A stretch of DNA of 14,099 nucleotides from Taishania sp036758285 (GTDB taxonomy: Bacteria; Bacteroidota; Bacteroidia; Flavobacteriales_D; Crocinitomicaceae), in NCBI GenBank assembly GCA_036758285.1, contig DAIOWV010000066.1, positions 1 to 14,099 of the forward strand. The letters run 5' to 3'. The notes under the pieces are model-generated. The model was not told the DNA's origin and did no database searches. It saw only the letters and a program-made list of their open reading frames with translations. The translations under genes were made by a program, and so were the position numbers. This document shows, piece after piece, positions 1 to 6,672 of this stretch; within the stretch, counting starts at the first letter, position 1, and every line of letters begins with the position of its first letter.

Positions 1-46
1 TAATTAAAAAAATTGATACCTTAAAATCATAAATTGAAATTGTAAA

Positions 47-514
47 ATGATCAACCGAACAGATTTCATTCAACATCTCGAACAATACATTTCTGATAGA
101 ATTCAAACATTACAAATTGAAATTGAACAACTTCGATTAGACATTTCTTCCGATTCAAAAAGTACTGCTGGTGACAAACATGAAACGTCCCGAGCAATGG
201 CTCAACTAGAAATGGAAAAGTTGGGATCCCAAATTGTGGACTACCAAAAATTCATGCAAACGATTAAGCAATTAAGCGAAGTCAATAATTCACAAAACAA
301 ATCAATTACAATTGGCTCTTTAATCGAATTATCAAATGGTTGGTATTTTTTAGGTGTTGGTATAGGAAAAATACTATTTAAAGATTCTTCAATATTTTGT
401 TTATCAACTCAATCTCCTTTAGGACAGCAATTAATAAATAAATCAATTGGTGACGAAATCAAACTACCTGCTTTAAATTTAAAAATTATCAAAATAGAGA
501 ATCAATCACTTTAA
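47..514 (+). CDS. GreA/GreB-related small protein (often mislabelled 3-oxoacyl-ACP synthase)
   Basis: This 155-aa protein has an N-terminal helical, coiled-coil-prone half (about residues 5-75). It carries a charged segment around residues 37-58 (SKSTAGDKHETSRAMAQLEM) of the kind I associate with Bacteroidota proteins resembling the transcript-cleavage factors GreA/GreB. The C-terminal half (about 85-152) is beta-rich and contains SPLGQQLINKSIGDEI, which resembles the GreA/GreB C-terminal FKBP-like core (SPLG..L.GK..GD.). From memory, public annotation often calls such proteins 3-oxoacyl-ACP synthase, but no ketosynthase motif or adequate length is present. A role near RNA polymerase is inferred only. 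The ATG at 47 is the first in frame and has no Shine-Dalgarno sequence. The gene lies upstream of clpB, separated by about 130 bases, so co-transcription is possible but not shown. Confidence 0.8.
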   Translation: MINRTDFIQHLEQYISDRIQTLQIEIEQLRLDISSDSKSTAGDKHETSRAMAQLEMEKLGSQIVDYQKFMQTIKQLSEVNNSQNKSITIGSLIELSNGWYFLGVGIGKILFKDSSIFCLSTQSPLGQQLINKSIGDEIKLPALNLKIIKIENQSL

Positions 515-519
515 ATTTG
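512..519 (+). promoter_or_regulatory. Possible -7 box upstream of clpB
   Basis: TAAATTTG fits the Bacteroidota -7 consensus TAnnTTTG and overlaps the stop codon of the preceding gene. It would give clpB a leader of roughly 115-120 bases. I see no TTTG at the expected -33 position, and such octamers arise by chance in AT-rich DNA. A near-match (TAAATTTTG, one base too long) lies at 611-619, closer to the ATG. No CIRCE-type inverted repeat is visible in 515-643. Confidence 0.25.
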
Positions 520-643
520 GATAAAAAAGACAAAACGTCAGTTCAAATCTCTCTAAAAACACAAAAACAAGACATTTTTTCCGATTAAGGCAACATTTAT
601 TGTTCTGGTTTAAATTTTGACTATTCAAAAGAAATTTAAAATT

Positions 644-3259
644 ATGGACATTCAAAAATTCACTATAAAATCGCAAGAAGTTCTACAACAAGCAGAACAA
701 CTAGCAATTTCAAGAGGACATCAAGCAATTGAAAACACACACCTATTGAAAAGTATTTTAATGGTTGACAAAGACGTGATACCGTATTTATTTTCAAAGC
801 TTAATGTTAATACCAAGATAATAGAGCAAACATTAGACCGTATGCTCGATTCAATATCCAAAGTAAGTGGTAGCGGTCAGCTCTACTTAACTTCAAATGC
901 GCAAAACACACTTAATCGTTCTTTTCAAGAGATGAAAAATTTTGGAGATGAATACATTTCAATTGAACTTCTTCTCTACTCAATGCTTGACGGAACAGAT
1001 AATGTTTCTCAACTATTAAAAGACAATAAAATCACAAAAAAGAATTTAAAAGAAACAATTATGGATTTAAGAAACGGAGAGAATGTTACTTCTCATTCTC
1101 AAGACGGAACTTACAAATCATTAGAAAAATATGCTAAAAATCTAAATGATTTGGCAAAACAAGGAAAACTTGACCCAGTAATCGGTCGTGACGAAGAGAT
1201 TCGACGTGTACTCCAAATATTAACCAGAAGAACAAAAAATAATCCTATTCTGATTGGAGAACCAGGAGTTGGTAAAACGGCAATCGCTGAAGGAATAGCT
1301 CACAGAATTGTTGATGGCGATGTCCCTGAAAACTTAAAAAGTAAACTTGTATATTCGCTTGATATGGGGGCCTTAATTGCAGGTGCAAAATACAAAGGTG
1401 AATTTGAAGAACGCTTAAAATCTGTTGTAAAAGAAGTTATTGGTTCAGAAGGTGAAATAATCTTGTTCATAGATGAAATTCACACACTTGTTGGTGCTGG
1501 AGGAGGAGAAGGTGCGATGGATGCTGCAAATATATTAAAACCCGCTTTGGCTCGTGGCGAATTAAGAGCTGTTGGTGCAACAACATTAAATGAATATCAA
1601 AAATATTTTGAAAAAGACAAGGCATTGGTGCGTAGATTTCAAACTGTTTTAGTTGACGAACCTAGTGCTGAAGATGCAATTTCAATTTTACGAGGTATTA
1701 AAGAGAAATATGAGAATCACCACAAAGTTTTAATCAAAGACTCAGCAATCGTTTCTGCGGTTGAATTATCTCAACGCTACATCACAGATCGTCATTTACC
1801 AGATAAAGCAATCGATTTAATAGATGAAGCTGCTTCAAAACTAAGAATGGAAATCAATTCCAAACCTGAGGAGTTAGATGAAATCGAGCGAAAAATTATG
1901 CAATTAGAAATTGAACGTGAAGCTATAAAGAGAGAAAAGGACACGTTGAAAATCGAAAGTATTGAAAAAGAATTAGCTGAATTAAATTCACAAAGGGATA
2001 CTTTTAAAGCAAAATGGCAAGCTGAAAGAGACGTTATTGATGCAGTACAAATTACAAAAGAGGAAATTGACAACCTAGAATTACAAGCTCAACAAGCTGA
2101 ACGTGCTGGTGATTATGGAAAAGTTGCTGAAATTCGTTACGGGAAAATCAAAGAAGCTGAAATAAAATTGGAAGAAAGTAAAGCTAGACTTACAGAAATT
2201 CAATCGAAATCCAATCTTATCAAAGAAGAGGTTGACTCCGATGAAATTGCTGAAGTGGTTGCAAAATGGACAGGTATACCAGTTTCGAAAATGTTAGAAA
2301 GTGAAATTTCCAAACTTTTGAGATTAGAAGATGAATTAGAACAAAGAGTTGTTGGTCAGGAGCAAGCAATTGAAGCCCTTTCAGACGCTGTTCGACGTTC
2401 TAGAGCAGGATTACAAGACAAAAGAAAACCTATTGGATCTTTCATCTTCTTGGGAACAACAGGTGTTGGTAAAACTGAATTAGCAAAAGCATTAGCTGAA
2501 TACTTGTTCAATGATGAAAATGCGATGACGCGAATTGATATGAGCGAATATCAAGAGAAACATGCAGTATCAAGATTGGTTGGAGCTCCTCCAGGATATG
2601 TTGGTTACGATGAAGGTGGACAATTAACAGAAGCTGTTCGTAGAAAACCGTATTCAATCGTTTTACTTGATGAAATTGAAAAAGCTCATCCTGATGTCTT
2701 TAATGTTTTGTTACAAGTTTTAGACGATGGAAGGTTGACAGATAACAAAGGTAGAGTTGTTAATTTCAAAAACACAATTATTATTATGACTTCGAATCTT
2801 GGTTCACACATTATTCATGAAAAATTTGATGGAATTTCTGAAATGGAATACCCAAACGCTTCAGAACAAGCGAAAAGAGAAGTTATGGAATTATTGAAAG
2901 CAACAATACGACCTGAATTTTTAAATAGAATTGATGAGACAATCATGTTTAATCCACTTTCGAAAGGAAATGTAAGACAAATTGTTCGAATACAACTTGA
3001 TTCTTTAAAACAATTACTTACAGAACAAGGTATTAACTTGGTAATTTCTGAAGAAGCATTTAATTGGATTTCAAACACTGGATACGATCCTTTCTTTGGT
3101 GCAAGACCAGTAAAAAGAGTAATTCAAAAATCAGTTCTAAACGAATTATCCAAAGCATTATTAGGTGGAACAATAGATAAATCTCTTAATGTTGTAATGG
3201 ATTTATTCGATGATAAAATTGTTTTTAGAAAACCAATTAATGAACTAGAAGAAGCATAA
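644..3259 (+). CDS. clpB: ATP-dependent protein disaggregase ClpB
   Basis: ClpB is a cytoplasmic hexameric AAA+ unfoldase that rescues aggregated proteins with DnaK/DnaJ/GrpE. Counting from the ATG at 644 gives 871 aa. Order: Clp N-domain (about 1-145); AAA1 with Walker A GEPGVGKT (205-212), pore-loop Tyr250 in KYKG, and Walker B FIDE (Asp277, Glu278); a long charged coiled-coil middle domain (about 405-525) that separates ClpB from ClpA/ClpC; AAA2 with Walker A GTTGVGKT (604-611), pore Tyr652 in GYVGYDEGG, and Walker B LLDE (Asp676, Glu677); and a C-terminal GARPVKR sensor-2 motif. The second Walker A has Thr where many ClpBs have Pro (GPTGVGKT), probably a lineage variant. An in-frame TTG at 617 would add nine residues, but the ATG at 644 begins the conserved MDIQKFT-type terminus and is preferred. 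All catalytic residues appear intact. Confidence 0.97.
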   Translation: MDIQKFTIKSQEVLQQAEQLAISRGHQAIENTHLLKSILMVDKDVIPYLFSKLNVNTKIIEQTLDRMLDSISKVSGSGQLYLTSNAQNTLNRSFQEMKNFGDEYISIELLLYSMLDGTDNVSQLLKDNKITKKNLKETIMDLRNGENVTSHSQDGTYKSLEKYAKNLNDLAKQGKLDPVIGRDEEIRRVLQILTRRTKNNPILIGEPGVGKTAIAEGIAHRIVDGDVPENLKSKLVYSLDMGALIAGAKYKGEFEERLKSVVKEVIGSEGEIILFIDEIHTLVGAGGGEGAMDAANILKPALARGELRAVGATTLNEYQKYFEKDKALVRRFQTVLVDEPSAEDAISILRGIKEKYENHHKVLIKDSAIVSAVELSQRYITDRHLPDKAIDLIDEAASKLRMEINSKPEELDEIERKIMQLEIEREAIKREKDTLKIESIEKELAELNSQRDTFKAKWQAERDVIDAVQITKEEIDNLELQAQQAERAGDYGKVAEIRYGKIKEAEIKLEESKARLTEIQSKSNLIKEEVDSDEIAEVVAKWTGIPVSKMLESEISKLLRLEDELEQRVVGQEQAIEALSDAVRRSRAGLQDKRKPIGSFIFLGTTGVGKTELAKALAEYLFNDENAMTRIDMSEYQEKHAVSRLVGAPPGYVGYDEGGQLTEAVRRKPYSIVLLDEIEKAHPDVFNVLLQVLDDGRLTDNKGRVVNFKNTIIIMTSNLGSHIIHEKFDGISEMEYPNASEQAKREVMELLKATIRPEFLNRIDETIMFNPLSKGNVRQIVRIQLDSLKQLLTEQGINLVISEEAFNWISNTGYDPFFGARPVKRVIQKSVLNELSKALLGGTIDKSLNVVMDLFDDKIVFRKPINELEEA

Positions 3260-3275
3260 TATTTAAATTTTATTA

Positions 3276-3313
3276 AAAACAACGAGAGGGAAATTATTCA
3301 CTCTCGTTGTTTT
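3276..3313 (+). terminator. Strong hairpin terminator after clpB
   Basis: A perfect 13-bp stem: AAAACAACGAGAG (3276-3288) pairs with CTCTCGTTGTTTT (3301-3313), with a 12-base loop. The 3' arm ends in TTTT and the 5' arm starts with an A tract, so the structure could also work on the other strand. It begins 17 bases after the clpB stop codon and separates clpB from the secreted-protein gene. Confidence 0.9.
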
Positions 3314-3379
3314 ACAATTAACAATCTCAACAACAAAACATTACTCAAAACAATTTATTAGAATAAGTCTTTATTTACA

Positions 3380-3407
3380 TTGTTAATATTTTTTTAACCT
3401 ATCTTTA
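3380..3407 (+). promoter_or_regulatory. Candidate promoter for the GEVED secreted-protein gene
   Basis: TTG at 3380-3382, a 17-base spacer, and TATCTTTA at 3400-3407, which matches TAnnTTTG in all but the last base. It lies about 25 bases before the ATG at 3433. The spacing suits a Bacteroidota sigma-A (-33/-7) promoter, but the final-base mismatch keeps this tentative. Confidence 0.35.
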
Positions 3408-3432
3408 TGGGGAAATTAAACATTTATACAAC

Positions 3433-5037
3433 ATGAAAATTATTACTTTTTTAAAAGGGGTAGCCCTAGTTTATTGTTTTGGAATGAACAGTGTATTCGC
3501 TCAACAAAAATCTACTGAAATATTAAAAACAAAGACTTCAAAAATTGCAACATTAAAGCCTAAACATCAAAGATCAAACACAGCCAAAGCTTTATGTAGT
3601 GTTGCTGTAGATTGTTCTGACAATGACGCGATACTAAATATAACGTTTTCTACAATTAATAATACCACCACATGCTCTCCAAATGGACATGGAGATTTTA
3701 GAATTATGACAGCTAATGTAACCGCTGGAGTTCCAACGCCAATATCAGTAACAGTTGGTGACGGTTGGGATACTGAAAGTGTAGGTGCATGGGTGGATTT
3801 TAACAACGACGAGCAATTTACAGATGAAGAGTTTTTTTATATCGGAGAAGGTTCTGGTAATACAATTAATTCATCATTCACTATACCTTCAAGTACTCCA
3901 ACAGGAATATATACAATTCGTTTCATGGTATATGCTGGTACTGTTGAATCTGATATGGGTTGTTATGATGACATTATAGATTATGGAGAATTTGAAGACT
4001 ATACAATTAATGTCGCAGCAGCACAAGCATGTGATATACTTCCAACTTCTATCACACTTTCAACCTCTGAAAATTCAGTTTGTACTGGTTCATCCGTTAA
4101 TCTAACTTCTGATTACACACCTAGCGAATCAGGATTGTCTTACCAACTTCAATATTCAACGGATGGAACCAATTGGACAAACATTCAAACACCTTCTCAA
4201 TTAGGAAATTTTACGGAAACAGTTAATGAAAACACTCAATTTAGAGTTATTTTATCTTGTTCAGAAAATGGATCATCTGTTACATCAAATAGTGTTTCTA
4301 TATCTCTAAAAACAATTCTAGAATGTATGTGTATCCCTATGTTAGACTGTACTGATGGTGACAATATTACAACTGTAGCTTTTCCTGCTTTAAACTTTAG
4401 CAACACATCAACATGTGAAATTAATGGCTATTCAGATTTTCAATCTTTATCAATTCCTGATTTAATAAGAGATTCTTCATACACTTTAAACGTTACAGTA
4501 GGAGGTGGATATGAATTTGAATCGGTTTCAGTATGGATCGATTTTAATGACAATGGAATATTTGAAAGCTCTGAATTTACTTTTTTAGGTGTAGATTCTG
4601 CCAGCACAGTTAGTGGTCAAATTTTAATTCCTTCAACTGCACCAATTGGATCACATATCATGAGAGTTAGAGTGGCTGCTGTTGATGAAGTAGGTGCTAC
4701 AGACGACTTAGCTTGTGATGAAGATCAAACATATGGAGAAACTGAAGACTATACAATTAACATTGTAGAAGGAGACGATGATTTAAGTGTTAATCAATCA
4801 CAACTTGAAAAAGTTTTCATTTACCCAAATCCAACGGACAACGAACTAAATGTGTCGTCAATGTCAATAAATTCAACAATTAAGATTGTAGATTTAACAG
4901 GTAGAACTATCCAAACAATAAATGCGAAAGCTGGAAATACGACTAAAATAAATCTATCAAATTTTGAATCAGGAACATACAATCTAGTTATATCAGATGA
5001 AAATAGTTCAGTTGTAAAAAGAATTGTTAGGAATTAA
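3433..5037 (+). CDS. Secreted protein with two GEVED domains, a central Ig-like domain and a T9SS sorting tail
   Basis: A 534-aa exported protein. Residues 1-23 form a Sec signal peptide, with likely cleavage after VFA. Two homologous modules follow. Module 1 (about 53-194) starts with a Cys-rich segment (DCSDNDAI, then TTCSPNGHGDF) and ends with GEFEDY (185-190). Module 2 (about 298-446) repeats this layout (DCTDGDNI, STCEINGYSDF) and ends with GETEDY (435-440). The closing motif is the hallmark of the GEVED domain. Both contain acidic W[VI]DFN.. stretches that could bind calcium (inferred). Between them (about 199-292) lies an Ig-like beta domain with QLQYSTDGTNW. Residues about 457-534, from VFIYPNPTDNELNV, match the type A T9SS C-terminal sorting domain (Por_Secre_tail), so the protein is probably exported across the outer membrane and either surface-attached or released. 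No catalytic domain is visible; adhesion or matrix binding is plausible but unproven. Hairpins on both sides suggest a monocistronic unit. Confidence 0.92.
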   Translation: MKIITFLKGVALVYCFGMNSVFAQQKSTEILKTKTSKIATLKPKHQRSNTAKALCSVAVDCSDNDAILNITFSTINNTTTCSPNGHGDFRIMTANVTAGVPTPISVTVGDGWDTESVGAWVDFNNDEQFTDEEFFYIGEGSGNTINSSFTIPSSTPTGIYTIRFMVYAGTVESDMGCYDDIIDYGEFEDYTINVAAAQACDILPTSITLSTSENSVCTGSSVNLTSDYTPSESGLSYQLQYSTDGTNWTNIQTPSQLGNFTETVNENTQFRVILSCSENGSSVTSNSVSISLKTILECMCIPMLDCTDGDNITTVAFPALNFSNTSTCEINGYSDFQSLSIPDLIRDSSYTLNVTVGGGYEFESVSVWIDFNDNGIFESSEFTFLGVDSASTVSGQILIPSTAPIGSHIMRVRVAAVDEVGATDDLACDEDQTYGETEDYTINIVEGDDDLSVNQSQLEKVFIYPNPTDNELNVSSMSINSTIKIVDLTGRTIQTINAKAGNTTKINLSNFESGTYNLVISDENSSVVKRIVRN

Positions 5038-5064
5038 TTTCAAAACAATTTACACATATCATTC

Positions 5065-5092
5065 AAAGGGCAAGTTCATCTTGCCCTTTTTT
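5065..5092 (+). terminator. Intrinsic terminator after the GEVED protein gene
   Basis: A perfect 10-bp stem, AAAGGGCAAG (5065-5074) with CTTGCCCTTT (5080-5089), closes a 5-base loop TTCAT and continues into a run of six Ts (5087-5092). It starts 28 bases after the stop codon and is a textbook rho-independent terminator. Confidence 0.95.
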
Positions 5093-5157
5093 ATTACTTA
5101 AAATATAATAAAATAAAAAATCAACTTATTTACTAATAGTTTATTTCACCTTTTCAT

Positions 5158-5165
5158 TAATTTTG
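5158..5165 (+). promoter_or_regulatory. -7 promoter box almost abutting the prfB start
   Basis: TAATTTTG is an exact match to the TAnnTTTG consensus and ends 6 bases before the ATG at 5172. Transcription starting the usual few bases downstream would give a leaderless or nearly leaderless prfB mRNA. No clean TTTG lies about 19 bases upstream; the region there reads ATAGTTTATTT. The position also argues against translation starting at the TTG at 5163, which lies inside the box. Confidence 0.5.
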
Positions 5166-5171
5166 CCACAA

Positions 5172-6254
5172 ATGGTAAATCAAGAACAATTTAAAACTCT
5201 AACAGAAAGAGTTAAACTAATAGAGGGCTATTTAAATATTCCAACAAAACGTTTGGAATTAAAGGAAGAAGAATTAAAAGCCCAAGATCCTGAATTTTGG
5301 AACGATGCAAAAGTTGCTGAAGCTAAAATGAAACATATTCGTGGACTGAAATATTGGGTAAACTCTTTTGATCAACTTCTATCTAAATTAGGTGACCTGG
5401 AGGTTACCTTAGAATTTATTAAAGAAGGAATGGCCACTGAAGAAGAAGTTGACCTTATCGCTACTGATTTAATCGCAAACATCGAAGATTTAGAATTAAA
5501 AAATATGCTTTCAGGCGAAGAAGACTCTCTAAATGCAGTTCTTCAAATTACTGCGGGAGCTGGAGGAACTGAAGCACAGGACTGGGCAGAGATGCTTTTC
5601 AGAATGTATAAAATGTGGGCAGATAAAAATGGCTACAAAACGCAAGAATTAAATTACCAGGAAGGAGACGTTGCAGGTATTAAAACTGTGACAATTGAAA
5701 TTGAAGGTGATCATGCTTTTGGTTACTTGAAAGGTGAAAACGGAATTCATAGATTAGTACGTGTGAGCCCCTATAATGCTCAAGGGAAAAGAATGACCTC
5801 TTTCGCGTCTGTTTATGTTTACCCTTCTGTTGACGATACAATTCACATTGAAATAAACGCTGCAGATATATCATGGGACACTTTCCGTTCAGGAGGTGCC
5901 GGAGGACAAAATGTAAATAAAGTTGAAACAGGTGTTCGTTTAAGACACGCTCCAACTGGAATTATCATTGAAAATACCGAAACAAGATCTCAGTTAGGAA
6001 ACCGTGAAAAAGCCATGCAATTACTACGTTCTCAATTATACGAATTAGAACTTCGTAAAAGAATGGAATCTCGTCAGGAAATTGAAGCAGGTAAGAAAAA
6101 AATTGAATGGGGTTCACAAATCAGAAGTTATGTTCTTGATGATAGACGAGTCAAAGATCATAGAACCGATTACACTGTTAACGACCCAGATAAAGTACTA
6201 AATGGAGAGTTATTCCCATTTTTGAAGTCATATCTAATGGAATTTGGTAACTAA
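5172..6254 (+). CDS. prfB: Peptide chain release factor 2 (RF2), without programmed frameshift
   Basis: RF2 recognises UGA and UAA in the ribosomal A site and triggers peptide release. From the ATG at 5172 the protein is 360 aa, close to the family norm of about 365. The helical N-domain covers about residues 1-100. The codon-recognition domain carries the RF2 tripeptide position as SPY (199-201), versus SPF in E. coli. The catalytic GGQ motif is at 244-246 in GGAGGQNVNK; its Gln is the usual PrmC methylation target. Most bacterial prfB genes contain an in-frame UGA near codon 25 read through by +1 frameshifting. Here the equivalent site (GAG GGC TAT TTA AAT, about 5223-5237) is continuous, so that autoregulation is absent. 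An in-frame TTG at 5163 would add three residues but lies within the probable -7 box. The stop codon overlaps the next gene's ATG (TAATG). Confidence 0.96.
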   Translation: MVNQEQFKTLTERVKLIEGYLNIPTKRLELKEEELKAQDPEFWNDAKVAEAKMKHIRGLKYWVNSFDQLLSKLGDLEVTLEFIKEGMATEEEVDLIATDLIANIEDLELKNMLSGEEDSLNAVLQITAGAGGTEAQDWAEMLFRMYKMWADKNGYKTQELNYQEGDVAGIKTVTIEIEGDHAFGYLKGENGIHRLVRVSPYNAQGKRMTSFASVYVYPSVDDTIHIEINAADISWDTFRSGGAGGQNVNKVETGVRLRHAPTGIIIENTETRSQLGNREKAMQLLRSQLYELELRKRMESRQEIEAGKKKIEWGSQIRSYVLDDRRVKDHRTDYTVNDPDKVLNGELFPFLKSYLMEFGN

Positions 6255-6610
6255 TGAGTAAAATTCAAATTTTTCATAATAAAAGCTGTTCAAAAAGTAA
6301 TCAGGCATTATCTTATTTAAAAGCTAAAGGGATACATGAAGATGAAATTGACACAGTTTTATACATGACAAACCCAATTAGTATTGAAACGGCTACATTA
6401 ATAGTTGACTTATTATCTGACAACTTAGATGAATTAATTCGAAAACCTGATGCTAAAAAATTAGGAATTGAATTACCAAGTAAATTAACTAAAAAATGGG
6501 TTATTAAAAATATTATGAAAGAACCCAAAATAATGCAACGTCCTATAATTATTTCAAATGGAAAGGCGGTTATTGCTCGCCCAACTGAAAAAATTGACAT
6601 TGTGGTATGA
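6254..6610 (+). CDS. arsC: ArsC-family arsenate reductase-like thioredoxin-fold protein
   Basis: A 118-aa protein of the glutaredoxin-dependent ArsC/Spx/YffB superfamily. It has the nucleophile Cys12 in HNKSCSKS, matching Cys12 of plasmid R773 ArsC (HNPACGTS). Arginines at 63 (LIRKPD), 96 (MQRPII) and 109 (ARPTEK) align with the three arsenate-binding arginines of that enzyme (60, 94, 107). Retention of the full Cys/Arg set favours true arsenate reductase chemistry (arsenate to arsenite) over the Spx or YffB branches. It has no arsR, acr3 or arsB neighbour. Instead its ATG overlaps the prfB stop codon by one base, so it is probably translationally coupled to RF2 and constitutively made; a general redox role remains possible. 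The length matches the family and no defect is seen. Confidence 0.85.
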   Translation: MSKIQIFHNKSCSKSNQALSYLKAKGIHEDEIDTVLYMTNPISIETATLIVDLLSDNLDELIRKPDAKKLGIELPSKLTKKWVIKNIMKEPKIMQRPIIISNGKAVIARPTEKIDIVV

Positions 6611-6649
6611 AATTTGAAAAAATATACTCGCTATATTAATATTGTAAAT

Positions 6650-6657
6650 TAAATTTG
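6650..6657 (+). promoter_or_regulatory. -7 promoter box for the decarboxylase gene
   Basis: TAAATTTG exactly matches TAnnTTTG and ends 15 bases before the ATG at 6673, predicting a leader of only about 5-10 bases. A TTTG exists at 6613-6616, but its 33-base spacer is too long for a standard -33 element, so the upstream element is unidentified. Confidence 0.45.
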
Positions 6658-6672
6658 TTTTTTTATTAAGAG

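Noticed and set aside
617..643. TTG-initiated N-terminal extension of ClpB.
   Set aside because: The extra nine residues are not typical of ClpB, and the ATG at 644 starts the conserved N-domain.
1792..2073. Opposite-strand 93-codon frame inside clpB.
   Set aside because: It lies wholly within the clpB middle domain; its Ser/Ile-rich translation is a typical shadow of a charged coiled coil.
5231..5237. T TTA AAT, a perfect X XXY YYZ -1 slippery heptamer in frame at the ancestral RF2 frameshift site; a -1 shift would soon end at a TGA (about 5290).
   Set aside because: The zero frame alone encodes complete RF2, no stimulatory structure is visible, and such heptamers are frequent by chance in AT-rich DNA.
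5680..5955. Opposite-strand 91-codon frame inside prfB.
   Set aside because: It overlaps the SPY and GGQ-proximal coding region of prfB and shows no independent domain or start signal.
6313..6600. Opposite-strand 95-codon hydrophobic frame within arsC.
   Set aside because: It is fully contained in a gene with intact family residues; apparent hydrophobicity arises from reading Lys/Glu/Asn-rich codons backwards.
6621..6637. AATATA / TATATT hairpin after arsC as a terminator.
   Set aside because: A six-bp all A-T stem without a following T tract at the right distance is too weak.
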